Origin: Granulosicoccus sp963833195
GTDB taxonomy: Bacteria > Pseudomonadota > Gammaproteobacteria > Granulosicoccales > Granulosicoccaceae
Length of the DNA: 64,000 nucleotides
Reading direction: 5' to 3'
NCBI GenBank assembly: GCA_963833195.1
Contig: CAWHXF010000027.1
Span: 2,790,001 to 2,854,000 of the forward strand
In this document: positions 8,057 to 17,038 of the stretch, piece by piece
Layout: each line of letters starts with the position of its first letter
How positions within the stretch are numbered: the first letter of the stretch is position 1
Made by a program: the position numbers and the translations under genes
The notes under the pieces: generated by a model
Told to the model about the DNA's origin: nothing
Databases searched by the model: none
Seen by the model: the letters and a program-made list of their open reading frames with translations, nothing else

Positions 8057-9370
8057 ATGCTCCAGGCCCCCTTCCCCGACATCGCGCGGCGCGTCTACGA
8101 CCACGGCTTCAAGCTCGACCCCATCGTTCGCAGCCTGCTCGACACCGACGTCTACAAGCTGCTGATGCTGCAGACGATCTGGAAGGAGCGGCGCGACGTG
8201 CCCGTCACCTTCTCGCTCATCAACCGCACCGCCGGTGTGCGACTGGCGGACGAGATCGACGAGACCGAGCTGCGCGCGCAGCTCGATCACGCGCGCACGG
8301 TGGGACTCTCCAAGCGCGAGCTCATCTGGCTGACGGGCAACACCTTCTACGGCACCGAGCGGCTGTTCAGGAAGGACTTTCTCGACTGGCTCAAGCACTA
8401 CCGCCTGCCCGCCTACACGCTGCGCGTCGACGACGGTCAGTACCGGATCGACTTCGAGGGTCCGTGGAGCGAGGTCAGCCTGTGGGAGATCCCGGTCCTG
8501 TCGATCGTCTCGGAGCTGCGCTCGCGCGCAGCCCTCGAAGGTACCGGCCGCTTCGAGCTCGACGTGCTGTACGCGCGCGCCAAGGCGAAGCTGTGGGAGA
8601 AGGTGCTGCGCCTGGACGAGCTGCCGGAGCTGCGCATCGCGGACTTCGGCACGCGCCGGCGACACTCCTTCCTGTGGCAGCGCTGGTGCAACGCGGCCAT
8701 GGCCGAGGGGCTCGGGGCGAAGTTCATCGGCACGAGCAACGTGCTGATGGCCATGAACCTGGACCTCGAGGCCATCGGCACGAACGCGCACGAGCTGCCC
8801 ATGATCGAGGCGACGCTTGCGCAGAACGACGCCGAGCTCGTGCGCTCGCCGTACCGCGTGCTCGAGATGTGGAGCCGCACCTACGACGGGAATCTCCTGA
8901 TCGTGCTGCCCGACACCTACGGCACGACGGGCTTTCTCGACAACGCGCCGGACTGGGTGGCCGACTGGTCGGGGTTCCGCATCGACTCGAAGGACCCCGT
9001 CGCGGGCGGCGAGGAGCTGATCCGCTTCTGGGAGTCGCGCGGGCGCGACCCGCAGGAGAAGCTGCTGATCTTCTCGGACGGTCTGACCGTGGACAAGATC
9101 GTCGAGGTGTACCACCGCTTCACCGGCCGCGTGCGCCTGTCCTTCGGCTGGGGCACGCACCTAACGAACGACTTCCGCGACTGCGCCACCACGCCGAAGC
9201 CCGCGCTGAAGGCCATCTCGCTCGTGTGCAAGGTCACGCACGCGAACGGGCGCCCGACCGTGAAGCTCTCGGACAACCCCGACAAGGCGACCGGGCCCGC
9301 CGACGAGATCGCCCGCTACCGGGAGCTCTTCGGTACCGCGGACATGGAGCGGCACGACGTCGAGGTATAG
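8057..9370 (+). CDS. pncB: Nicotinate phosphoribosyltransferase
   Basis: 437 residues, close to E. coli PncB (400). It begins near the conserved LLDTDVYKLLMLQ and contains FGTRRRHSFLWQ (with the region of the regulatory His), KFIGTSNVLMA and FSDGLTVDKIVEVYHRF, all typical of the PncB family. The enzyme converts nicotinate and PRPP to nicotinate mononucleotide in the Preiss-Handler NAD salvage pathway, in the cytoplasm. ATG at 8057 follows the upstream aminotransferase by 4 bp. The gene converges on the minus-strand membrane protein with a 15 bp gap. Confidence 0.95.
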   Translation: MLQAPFPDIARRVYDHGFKLDPIVRSLLDTDVYKLLMLQTIWKERRDVPVTFSLINRTAGVRLADEIDETELRAQLDHARTVGLSKRELIWLTGNTFYGTERLFRKDFLDWLKHYRLPAYTLRVDDGQYRIDFEGPWSEVSLWEIPVLSIVSELRSRAALEGTGRFELDVLYARAKAKLWEKVLRLDELPELRIADFGTRRRHSFLWQRWCNAAMAEGLGAKFIGTSNVLMAMNLDLEAIGTNAHELPMIEATLAQNDAELVRSPYRVLEMWSRTYDGNLLIVLPDTYGTTGFLDNAPDWVADWSGFRIDSKDPVAGGEELIRFWESRGRDPQEKLLIFSDGLTVDKIVEVYHRFTGRVRLSFGWGTHLTNDFRDCATTPKPALKAISLVCKVTHANGRPTVKLSDNPDKATGPADEIARYRELFGTADMERHDVEV

Positions 9371-9385
9371 CGAGGTGCGTGCGCC

Positions 9386-10267
9386 CTACCCGCGCACCAC
9401 GCGCCGCAGCACGCCCCACAGCACGTACAGGAACAGCAGCGGAAACACCACGGTCTGCATCACGAACACCACGATGAGCCGGATGGTGTTCTCGCTGACC
9501 GATTCGGCGGCGGCCGCGTAGCGATCCAGCCGCGCCTCGACATCCACCACGCTCACCGCACCCCGGTACAGCGAGCGCGCACGATCCAGCAGACCGGATT
9601 CGTCGTCGATGTCCTCGGTGCCCGGGAGGCCTTCGGCCTCGAGCTCGCCGAGCGTCTCGCGGGCGCGCTCCAGCTCGGCGCTGGCCTCGACGTAGTCGGC
9701 CTCGAGAAAGGTGCGGTACACCCAGTCGTTGCCGATCGCGATCAGCGGCATGACGAAGCGCAGCACCGCGAGAAAGAGAAACACACGTCCCGCGACGCGC
9801 GCGGTGGACGCGGGCAGCGCGAAGCGCGCGTCTCCCGGCGCGTCACGCAGACCCAGCGCGACCAGCCAGAGCGCGCCCACCACGATCAGGGCCGCCGCGA
9901 GCCCCGCCCACCCGCTCATGGCGAGCAGCACCTTCTGCACGCCCAGCGAGCTCGCCGCCAGCATCATGATCCAGCTGAAGCGCTCGACGAGGTCGTTGAC
10001 GGGGTCGAGGATCTCGCCCGGCGCGAAGCTCACGCCGATGCCGGCGGGCTGCACGGCCACCTCGGTGCCCTGCGCCACCGAGATCGCGCCGTTCAGGCCG
10101 CGCGCGACCGCGTAGCCTAGCAGCGCCCGCTTGAACGCGTCGTCCACGTGCCCGGCGCCGATGTCGTCGGCCACGGGCAGCACGGCCAGCAGTCCGATTA
10201 CCGCGACGATCGCGAAGGCGATCCACGGGCGCGGGCCCGCGGTTCGCGGGCGAGACGTCAGGGCCAC
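9386..10267 (-). CDS. Unrecognised membrane protein with coiled-coil loop
   Basis: 293 residues from a GTG at 10267. I do not recognise a family. Visible features: an N-terminal helix (about residues 13-32, reading IAFAIVAVIGLLAVLPVA), a pair of helices around residues 90-145, another near 160-185, then a charged predicted coiled coil (EASAELERARETLGELEAE, about 200-220) and a final helix (VVFVMQTVVFPLLFLYVL) close to the basic C-terminus. A periplasmic coiled-coil segment between membrane helices would suit a scaffold or sensor, but that is a guess. It follows the class V aminotransferase by 29 bp on the same strand. Confidence 0.7.
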   Translation of the reverse strand: MALTSRPRTAGPRPWIAFAIVAVIGLLAVLPVADDIGAGHVDDAFKRALLGYAVARGLNGAISVAQGTEVAVQPAGIGVSFAPGEILDPVNDLVERFSWIMMLAASSLGVQKVLLAMSGWAGLAAALIVVGALWLVALGLRDAPGDARFALPASTARVAGRVFLFLAVLRFVMPLIAIGNDWVYRTFLEADYVEASAELERARETLGELEAEGLPGTEDIDDESGLLDRARSLYRGAVSVVDVEARLDRYAAAAESVSENTIRLIVVFVMQTVVFPLLFLYVLWGVLRRVVRG

Positions 10268-10296
10268 ACCGGAAGCGGGTCGGCGTCGGGCCGGAA

Positions 10297-11517
10297 TCAG
10301 GCCGGCTCGGGCTCCGCCACCGCCACCTCGCGCGCCGACGTCACCTCGTCCAGCGCCCGCTCGAAACGCGCGACCGCGCCGTCCACGTCGGCGAGCTTGT
10401 CGATGCCGAAGAGCCCGATGCGGAAGGTCTTCCAGGTGTCGGGCTCGCCGATCTGCAGCGGCACGCCCGCGGCGATCTGCAGGCCGGCGGCGGCGAACGC
10501 CGCGCCCTTGTGCAACGCATCGTCGTCGGTGTGCACGACGACGACGCCGGAGGCGTGATACGGCTCGGCCGCCACCGGCACGAAGCCGCGCGAGACGAGC
10601 GCCGCGCGAACGCGCCGGCCGAGCTCGTCCTGCCGGGCCTTCAGCACGTCGAAGCCCATGCCGCGCATCTCCTCCATGGTGTCGCGGAAGACGACGAGCG
10701 AATCGGTCGGCATGGTGGCGTGGTAGGCGTGCCCGCCCGCGAGGAACGCGCCCATGATGTCGCTCCATTTCCTGAGATCCAGCGCGAAGCTGTCGCTCTG
10801 CGTCTCGGCCAGCACCTCGACCCCACGCTCCCCGAGCATGACGAGCCCCGCGCACGGCGACGCGCTCCAGCCCTTCTGCGGGGCGGTGACGAGCACGTCG
10901 ACGCCGCTGGCCTCGAGCGATACCCAGTGCGTGCCCGACGCCACGCAATCGAGCACCAGCAGCGCCCCGACCTCGTGCGCGGCCGACGCGAGCTCCGCGA
11001 CGTAGGCGTCCGGCAGGTGCAGGCCGGCCGACGTCTCGACGTGCGGTGCGAACACCACTTCGGGACGATGCTCCAGGATGGCGGCTCGCACGCTCTCGAT
11101 GGACGGCGGCGCGTACTGCGCGGGACCCGAGCCCGCCGACCCGACGGGCGCGGCCCCCTGCGACCCGACGGGACCGGCCCCCCGCGACCCGACGGGGCCG
11201 GCATTGAGCACGCGCGTGCCGGAGTCCAGCAGGCCCTTGTCGAGGATCTGCGACCAGCGATAGCTGAACCAGCCGTTCCTGACCACGAGGCAGCGCCTGC
11301 CGCGCGCGAACTGCCGCACCACGGCCTCCATGGCGAAGGTGCCGCTGCCCGGCACGACGACGGCGCGGCGCGCGGCGTAGACCTCGCACAGCGTCGCGTG
11401 GATGTCGCGCAGCACCTCGCCGAAGCGCACGGACATGTGGTTGAGGGAGCGGTCGGTGTAGACCACCGAGTACTCGAGCAGGCCGTCCGGGTCGACGTCG
11501 TCGCGCAGTGCGGTCAT
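10297..11517 (-). CDS. Class V aminotransferase (alanine-glyoxylate aminotransferase-like)
   Basis: 406 residues of the class V PLP family: VVPGSGTFAMEAV near residue 57, LLVLDCVASGTHW with the cofactor Asp, and the Schiff-base lysine in VTAPQKGWSASP (about residue 220). The C-terminal part reads FRIGLFGIDKL. The fold covers alanine-glyoxylate and serine-pyruvate aminotransferases; the substrate is not determined. Between strand and helix of the large domain lies an in-frame expansion of three 8-residue GPVGSxGA units (24 bp DNA repeats at 11137-11202), absent from the general family fold and presumably a surface loop. ATG at 11517. Probably co-transcribed with the downstream membrane protein. 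Confidence 0.87.
   Translation of the reverse strand: MTALRDDVDPDGLLEYSVVYTDRSLNHMSVRFGEVLRDIHATLCEVYAARRAVVVPGSGTFAMEAVVRQFARGRRCLVVRNGWFSYRWSQILDKGLLDSGTRVLNAGPVGSRGAGPVGSQGAAPVGSAGSGPAQYAPPSIESVRAAILEHRPEVVFAPHVETSAGLHLPDAYVAELASAAHEVGALLVLDCVASGTHWVSLEASGVDVLVTAPQKGWSASPCAGLVMLGERGVEVLAETQSDSFALDLRKWSDIMGAFLAGGHAYHATMPTDSLVVFRDTMEEMRGMGFDVLKARQDELGRRVRAALVSRGFVPVAAEPYHASGVVVVHTDDDALHKGAAFAAAGLQIAAGVPLQIGEPDTWKTFRIGLFGIDKLADVDGAVARFERALDEVTSAREVAVAEPEPA
11137..11202. repeat. 24-bp tandem repeat, about 2.75 copies, inside aminotransferase gene
   Basis: Copies begin at 11137, 11161 and 11185, each opening with cgacccgacggg and followed by a variable C-rich half. On the minus strand they encode GPVGS-x-GA units. 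The copies differ by substitutions, so the array is not brand new. Confidence 0.88.
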
Positions 11518-11637
11518 GAGCGTGTGCCGTGTGGCGGTGGGCGCGATGCGCCGCGGACGGGCAGAATGCCACAACGATCCGACGGTCGGTCCGGCCGGCC
11601 GGACCTCCCGCCTTCTCGCCACACGCGGACCCGCCCG

Positions 11638-12231
11638 ATGACACGAACGGCACGTCACGTCGCGTTCGGAGTCGCCATCGCGGGCTGCGCGTTCGCGATC
11701 GCGGCGCACGCGCTCGTGCTCGTCACGAGCGGACAGGACGCCGCATCCACGCCCGTCGGCGCGTTGTCGACCGCCCCGCTGGGCGCGTGGCACACCGCCG
11801 GCATCGCCGCGTTCGCGCTCGCGCACGTCGCGCTCGTCGCGTTGCTGGGCGCCAACCGGACCGGGACGCTTCGCACCGTGGCCCGGGTGGCGCTCGGGCT
11901 CGCGGCACTGGCGCTGCTCTGGGTCGCGGCCTTCTTCGCCTCGGCCGACCCGGCCGCGTTCGCGACGCCGGGCACGAGCGATCGGTTGCCCGTGCCCGCG
12001 AGCCTGGTGGGTGCGGCGATGGGCTTCCTGCTGCCCGGCCTGTGGCGCACGCATCGCTCGGCGGCGTGGTTCGACGGCGCCTGCTTCGTCGCGTGGATGG
12101 CACTCACCGGGGCCATCCTGCTCGTGGAACCCGGCTGGACGGGTGCCTACGAGCGTGCGGTGGCCACGGTCTACGTCGTGTGGGTGGCGGGCATGGCCGC
12201 ACTCTGCTGGAGCGGCCCGGAACGACGGTGA
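11638..12231 (+). CDS. Six-helix membrane protein, DUF998-like (tentative)
   Basis: 197 residues from ATG 11638, with about six hydrophobic segments separated by short loops: helices near residues 7-28, 50-70, 80-98, 120-140, 150-165 and 178-192. Short loops and a small size resemble the DUF998 group, but I am not sure of that assignment. No catalytic motif is visible. It is divergent from the class V aminotransferase (120 bp apart) and 42 bp upstream of the OmpA-like gene, which appears to have its own promoter. Confidence 0.75.
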   Translation: MTRTARHVAFGVAIAGCAFAIAAHALVLVTSGQDAASTPVGALSTAPLGAWHTAGIAAFALAHVALVALLGANRTGTLRTVARVALGLAALALLWVAAFFASADPAAFATPGTSDRLPVPASLVGAAMGFLLPGLWRTHRSAAWFDGACFVAWMALTGAILLVEPGWTGAYERAVATVYVVWVAGMAALCWSGPERR

Positions 12232-12259
12232 GCGCAGCGGCGGTTCCGCGCAGCGCCCC

Positions 12260-12265
12260 TATACT
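12260..12265 (+). promoter_or_regulatory. -10 box TATACT, 8 nt from OmpA-like start
   Basis: TATACT is a near-consensus -10 hexamer in 70% GC sequence. It ends 8 nt before the ATG at 12274 with no Shine-Dalgarno between, so the transcript would start at or within 1-2 nt of the ATG. No good -35 is visible 16-18 nt upstream. Confidence 0.5.
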
Positions 12266-12273
12266 GGCTGGCC

Positions 12274-12855
12274 ATGGTTCCGCCGTTCATCCGCCACAGC
12301 GCGAAGCGCACTTCGAGCGTCGCGGGGCGCGGCATCGTCGCGCTCGCTCTTCTCGCCGCGATCGCATCCGCGGGGGCACCCGGTGCCACTGCGGCGGATG
12401 TCGCGCCACCCGCTGCCGAGGCGGCGCGGGAGCCGGGCGCCGCCGCAGACGGTCTCGTGCTCGCGGTGCTGGACGCCGTGGTGCGCTTCGATCGCTACGA
12501 GACCTCGCTGGCCGACGGCGCCGACGCGGCCGTCGATCGCCTGGCGAGCCGGTTGTCGACCCTCGAGCGCGTGCTGTCGATACGCGTCGCGGGCCACGCG
12601 GACAGCCGCGGCCCGGAAGACGCCAACATGGTCCTGTCGCGCCTGCGCGCCGAAGCCGTGGCCGCCGCGTTCCGCGCACGCTATCCCGACGCGCGCATCG
12701 TCTCGCTCGCCTTCGGCGAGACCGAACCGGTCAGCGAGAACGTCACGGACGAAGGCCGCGCCATGAACCGGCGCGTCGAGGTGCAGGTCATCGGCGTGGA
12801 GCTCGAGCCGGACGGAACCGAAGGGCCGGCCGGCAATCCGCCGGATCGCTACTAG
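12274..12855 (+). CDS. OmpA-family C-terminal domain protein, secreted
   Basis: 193 residues: a basic N-terminus, a signal-peptide helix (about 20-38) ending in ATAADV, an Ala-rich linker, then an OmpA-like domain (about 70-175) with GHADSRGPEDANMVLSRLRA and the closing MNRRVEVQV. This domain binds peptidoglycan non-covalently in the periplasm. The usher gene begins 35 bp downstream in the same direction, so the protein may anchor or brace the fimbrial assembly platform; that is inference from position. The -10 box at 12260-12265 suggests a leaderless message. Confidence 0.85.
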   Translation: MVPPFIRHSAKRTSSVAGRGIVALALLAAIASAGAPGATAADVAPPAAEAAREPGAAADGLVLAVLDAVVRFDRYETSLADGADAAVDRLASRLSTLERVLSIRVAGHADSRGPEDANMVLSRLRAEAVAAAFRARYPDARIVSLAFGETEPVSENVTDEGRAMNRRVEVQVIGVELEPDGTEGPAGNPPDRY

Positions 12856-12890
12856 ACTCGTCCGTTCGAGCCCGCCGTCCGGCCCTGTGA

Positions 12891-15800
12891 ATGACCCGAC
12901 ACCGGCGTCGGCATCCGGACATCGACGCATCGGTACTGCTTCGGGTTTCCCCGGCGATCGTCCTGCTGGTGTCGACCAACACTGCAAGCACGGCCCTGGC
13001 GGCGTCCGACGACGCCGGGCCCGTCCGTGCCGATTCCGGTCCGCGCGGCCCAGGGTCCGCCGCGCCCGATGAGAGCGCCGGCAGGTTGCTGGTGCCGCTG
13101 GATGCCGCGAGCGTCGCCGACTCGGCTCTGGTGCGCTCGCTGCTGCTGTCGCACGGCATCGAGCTGGACCTGGGCGACGACGGCACCCTGGACGTCTCCG
13201 CCCTGTCGTCGCTGCTGGGGGACCTGCAGGCGGGCGAGCCCGGCACCGAGCGGGTGCCGACGGCGGACGAGACGAGCTTCGACCTCACGCTGTCGATCGA
13301 CGTGGACGAGTTCCTCGCCGACTCGGACGGGGAGCGCTCGGGCTGGCGCACGGCCCCGGGGGAGCCGCGGTGGCACCGACGACGGCTGCACCTGACGAAC
13401 CTGGGGCTGCTCGAGGACGTGCCCGTGATGCCGCGGCTCGAGCAAACGCCCGCGAGCATCGTCGACTGCCCGCTGCCGCAGCGACGGATCGACCGGCTCG
13501 TGTCCTCGCTCGACGAGGCATCGCCGGTCCCGCTCGACGAGGCCCTGCACGAGCGCGTGCACGCGGCGCTGCGCACCGCGCTCGAATCCCGCGAGCTGCC
13601 GCCGGTGCGCGACGGCGTCAGCGGCGAGTGGCGCAAGGTGCTGACGCGCTGCGACATCGATCTCTCCCCGCCCGCGGCGAACGCGCCGGCGATCGACGGG
13701 CCCACCCCACCCGTCGAGCCCGTCGAGCCCGTCGAGCCCGTCGAGCCCGTCGAGCCCGTCGAGCCCGTCGCGTCATCGGACCCGGCCGCCGCCGCCACGC
13801 CACCCTCCACCGGGACCACGACGCCCGCGGGCGTGTTCAGCATCTCGGACGATCTCCCGCCGGGATTCGAAGGACTAGGCGGGCCGCTCGAGCGCCTCGT
13901 CGACCTGCACTTCAACGATCGCCGCGTGGGCGAGACCACCATCGTCGTGACCGCCGAGGAGCTCAGCTTCGATGCGCCGGACGAGGTGCTGGCGTTGCTG
14001 GACGGCGTCACCGACCCGGAGGTCCTGCTGCCCGTGCTGCAGGCGCCCATGCGCACGAACGCGCACCGGCGCTGCTTCATCGACGGGGATCCCCCGGGTT
14101 GCGGCAGCGTCGAGACCGACACGATAGCGGCGCTCTACGACGAGAACGCGCTGCGCGTCGATCTCTTCGTCGCCCCGGGACTGCAGAGCGTCGGCTCGCT
14201 CGACGGACCGCGCTACCTCGACGTGCCGGCGCGTCGACCGAGCGCGCTGCTGTCGCTCGGCGTGGTGGGTTCGGCGCTGCAGGACGAACCGGACGCGCTC
14301 GACGCGAACGGCGCCCTGCTGCTCGGGCTTGGGGACGTGCACCTGAGTGCGCGCGCCGACTACACCTCGCGCGGCGAGCGGGCGCGACTGCGCGAGCTGC
14401 TGCTGACGCGCTACGCGCGGGACCTCGAATATTCGCTCGGCAGCTTCCGCTACTCGCCCGGGGCGGGCCTGCTGGACGCGGACCTCGTCGGCGCGCGCGC
14501 GGCGACCTCGTACGCCACCCGGCTCGATCGCGAGCGCGCGTTCTCGCCCGAGATCGTCGTGTACCTGCCGCGCCGCTCGGTGGTGCAGCTCGTCGTCGAC
14601 GATCGCGCCTACGGCGGCGGCAACTACGCGCCCGGCAACCGCAGCATCGACACCTCCGCCCTGCCCGACGGCACCTACGAGCTGGAGCTGCGGATCACCG
14701 AGGATGGCGGTGCCACGCGCACCGAGACACTGCGCTACACCAAGAGCGCGACACTGCCGCCGCCGGGCCGGAACGTGTTCGAGCTGACCGCGGGCCTGCC
14801 GCTCTTCTTCGACGATCGCGCCGGCCTCGGCAGCTTGGGTCGCGCGCCCGACGACGGGCCGGCGGACGAGCCCGCGACCGGACTCGGGGACGAACGGTTT
14901 CTGCCCGCGAGCGAGGACGCGGCGGTGCTCGGCGCCTCGGTGGCGCGCCGCTTCGGCGACTCCTCGGCGTGGCGCCTCGGGCTGTTGCAGGTGGGCACCG
15001 CCACGTTCGGCCAGCTCGAATACCTGCGGTTGGGCAGACGCTTCGCGCTGGAGCTCGCGCTGAGCGCGGGCTCCCGCGATGCCGTCGCTGGGCTCGCGCG
15101 CGCCGCTTTCTACGCCGACCGCTGGTCGGCGTCGCTGTCTCACGTGTCCGTTCGCTCGGAGCTGCGCGGGGACGACCCTGCGGTACTGTCGCGGATGCTG
15201 GCGGGGGACTCGGACCGCACGTCCGTGACGCTGACGCGGAACTTCGAACGCGTGCAGCTGGGGGTACGGGCCGACCGGCGCGCCCTGCTCGGCGTCGGCG
15301 ACACGGGGGCGCGGCACGAATTCGGCGTCTTCGCACGGCGCCGACTGTTCCGTGCGCGCGGGCTGTACGGCTTCGGCGACGCGGAATGGCGCCGGACCGA
15401 GGAAGGCCAGCGCGTGGCGCTGCGCCTGCAGGTGCAGTTCGGCGGGGAGCGCTTGCAGGGTGCTCTGGCCAACGTCGCCGATATCGACGCCGGTGGAAAC
15501 ACCACGTACGGCACGGGAGTGAGCGTGGGCCTGCAGACGCGCCCGCTCGGGGACCTGCGCTGGGACGCCGAAGCCCGCGCGGGGGTCACGGGGGAGCGCA
15601 CCGCGGTGGGCGCGTCCGTGGGCGTGTTGCATCCCTGGGTGGCCGCGGAGGCATCGACCGATCGCACCGACGAGGGTGACGGACGGCCGCGGGTCAGCTC
15701 CTTCCTGGCCGCTCGCGCGCAGGTCGGCATCGATGGCCGCGGCGCGGCCATGGGCGGCGTGGACTTCGCGCGCTCGGGCGTCATCGTCGACGTCGAGGGC

Positions 15801-16277
15801 GAGCCTGCCGGCGAGCGTTTCGACATCCTGGTCAACGGAGTGGATGCGGGCACCGGCAGGGTGGGCAACGCGAGCTTCGTGGCGCTGCAGCCGTTCCGCT
15901 CCTACGACATCCGCCTGGTGCCGCAGGGGTTGTTGGCCAACGGGGTCGGCGACGACGTGCACGAGTTCACCCTGTTCCCCGGCTCGGTGCGGCGGATCGA
16001 GGTGAACGCGCGCCGCGAGGTGCTGCTCATCGGGACGATCGTCGACGAGCGCGGGCGCGCCGTGGTGGACGCGGTCGTCGAGACCCGGCGGGGGCCCGCG
16101 CTGATCGATTCGAGCGGCGTGTTCCAGGCAGAGCTTGCGCCCGGCGCCACGGTCGCCGTGAGCCGGGCGGGCATCGCGTTCTGCGAGTTCGACGTGCCGA
16201 GCGGGACGGACGGGGAGGAGATACTCATCGCGGACGATCCGCTGCAGTGCCGCCCCGTGACGAGCGACGGGCCCTAG
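12891..16277 (+). CDS. TcfC-like outer-membrane fimbrial usher with VEP-repeat linker
   Basis: 1128 residues, larger than usual alpha-type (CfaC/TcfC, about 870) ushers. After a signal helix (about 15-38) come an acidic N-terminal region, a linker with six VEP repeats (about 275-292), then a domain ending in the E-set-like stretch with LPRRSVVQLVVDDRAYGGGN (about 557-576) and SALPDGTYELELRI, which marks this usher class. A long barrel-like region with alternating residues follows (about 630-950), then C-terminal beta domains with GTIVDERGRAVVDAVVETRR. Ushers thread chaperone-subunit complexes through the outer membrane. It ends in a 4 bp convergent overlap with the chaperone gene. There is no strong Shine-Dalgarno at ATG 12891. 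Confidence 0.82.
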   Translation: MTRHRRRHPDIDASVLLRVSPAIVLLVSTNTASTALAASDDAGPVRADSGPRGPGSAAPDESAGRLLVPLDAASVADSALVRSLLLSHGIELDLGDDGTLDVSALSSLLGDLQAGEPGTERVPTADETSFDLTLSIDVDEFLADSDGERSGWRTAPGEPRWHRRRLHLTNLGLLEDVPVMPRLEQTPASIVDCPLPQRRIDRLVSSLDEASPVPLDEALHERVHAALRTALESRELPPVRDGVSGEWRKVLTRCDIDLSPPAANAPAIDGPTPPVEPVEPVEPVEPVEPVEPVASSDPAAAATPPSTGTTTPAGVFSISDDLPPGFEGLGGPLERLVDLHFNDRRVGETTIVVTAEELSFDAPDEVLALLDGVTDPEVLLPVLQAPMRTNAHRRCFIDGDPPGCGSVETDTIAALYDENALRVDLFVAPGLQSVGSLDGPRYLDVPARRPSALLSLGVVGSALQDEPDALDANGALLLGLGDVHLSARADYTSRGERARLRELLLTRYARDLEYSLGSFRYSPGAGLLDADLVGARAATSYATRLDRERAFSPEIVVYLPRRSVVQLVVDDRAYGGGNYAPGNRSIDTSALPDGTYELELRITEDGGATRTETLRYTKSATLPPPGRNVFELTAGLPLFFDDRAGLGSLGRAPDDGPADEPATGLGDERFLPASEDAAVLGASVARRFGDSSAWRLGLLQVGTATFGQLEYLRLGRRFALELALSAGSRDAVAGLARAAFYADRWSASLSHVSVRSELRGDDPAVLSRMLAGDSDRTSVTLTRNFERVQLGVRADRRALLGVGDTGARHEFGVFARRRLFRARGLYGFGDAEWRRTEEGQRVALRLQVQFGGERLQGALANVADIDAGGNTTYGTGVSVGLQTRPLGDLRWDAEARAGVTGERTAVGASVGVLHPWVAAEASTDRTDEGDGRPRVSSFLAARAQVGIDGRGAAMGGVDFARSGVIVDVEGEPAGERFDILVNGVDAGTGRVGNASFVALQPFRSYDIRLVPQGLLANGVGDDVHEFTLFPGSVRRIEVNARREVLLIGTIVDERGRAVVDAVVETRRGPALIDSSGVFQAELAPGATVAVSRAGIAFCEFDVPSGTDGEEILIADDPLQCRPVTSDGP
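13713..13766 (+). repeat. 9-bp tandem repeat, six perfect copies, in usher gene
   Basis: gtcgagccc is repeated six times without a mismatch (starts 13713, 13722, 13731, 13740, 13749, 13758), encoding six VEP units in a Pro-rich linker of the usher. The perfect copies suggest recent expansion and possible length variation by slippage; changes by whole units keep the frame. Confidence 0.95.
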
Positions 16278-17038
16278 TAGGTGGCCCGCTCGCTATCCAG
16301 GCCGACAGAGCTCAGCACCTCGACGGGGTAGCGCTCGGCCGGACCGCGCTTCGGCAATTCGATGCGGTGCGTCTCGCCGACGTAGAGCCGGTTCGGGTCG
16401 AAGCGCACGCAGTCGTCGGGCGCGGCGGCGTCGCACTGGCGAATCTCGCGCAGCAGGATGTTGGTGTTGCCGGCGTTCGTGAACTCGATGCCCGAGGCGT
16501 CGCGCCGGACGCTCAGCCGCGGGTCGGCCGTCGCCGGCCGCGACAGCAGCAACAGGTCGTAGCCCACCAGCACCTTGACGGCGGAGGCGGTCTCGCCGGC
16601 CGCGGCGGCGTTGACCTGCACCTTGCCGGTGTAGGGCTTGACGGCCAGCCTGAAGATGCGGTCGCGCTCGGCATCCACGGTGCGCATGATCACCCGCACG
16701 CGCTTGCGCTCGCCGGGTGGCACCAGCAGTTGCCGCGGCGTGACGATGACCGGCGCCGTGCGCGGATCGCTCAGCTCCACGCGCTCGGGGCTGGGGCTCT
16801 CGGGCGCGACGATCTCGGCGACGCTCAGGTCCAGGTAGAGCCGGTAGTCGCCGGTGTTGGTGAGCTCGATGTCGCGGGTGCGCACGTCGCCTCCGAACTC
16901 GATGACCGACCGGTCGACCACGAGCTGGGCGTGTGTGGCGCCGCTCGCGCACAGCGTCGCAAGGCAGCAGAAGGCCGCCACGCGACGGACGGCAAGTCGG
17001 GAAAGGCGTCGTCGACGCGTTGCGGACGGGCTGCTCAT
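16274..17038 (-). CDS. Periplasmic fimbrial chaperone (PapD-like)
   Basis: 254 residues from ATG 17038. A signal peptide (basic SATRRRRLSRLAVRRVAA, hydrophobic core, cleavage after SGATHA) precedes an Ig-like domain starting QLVVDRSVIEFGG. Chaperone features include VPPGERKRVRVIMRTVDAER, where the basic residues correspond to the subunit-anchoring strand, a DRIFRLAVKPYTGKV segment, and a second Ig domain with FTNAGNTNILLREIRQC. It should fold fimbrial subunits and cap them by donor-strand complementation. Unusually it is on the strand opposite the usher and the pilins, convergent with the usher and divergent from the pilins. An ATG further upstream (17104) would destroy the signal peptide. 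Confidence 0.88.
   Translation of the reverse strand: MSSPSATRRRRLSRLAVRRVAAFCCLATLCASGATHAQLVVDRSVIEFGGDVRTRDIELTNTGDYRLYLDLSVAEIVAPESPSPERVELSDPRTAPVIVTPRQLLVPPGERKRVRVIMRTVDAERDRIFRLAVKPYTGKVQVNAAAAGETASAVKVLVGYDLLLLSRPATADPRLSVRRDASGIEFTNAGNTNILLREIRQCDAAAPDDCVRFDPNRLYVGETHRIELPKRGPAERYPVEVLSSVGLDSERATY

Noticed and set aside
13713..13766. CRISPR-like array
   Set aside because: The repeats are contiguous 9-mers in frame within a gene, without spacers or cas genes.
13370..15962. Long alternative frames across the usher gene
   Set aside because: Arg/Ala/Gly-rich translations typical of high-GC shadows; the usher frame has a signal peptide and family motifs.
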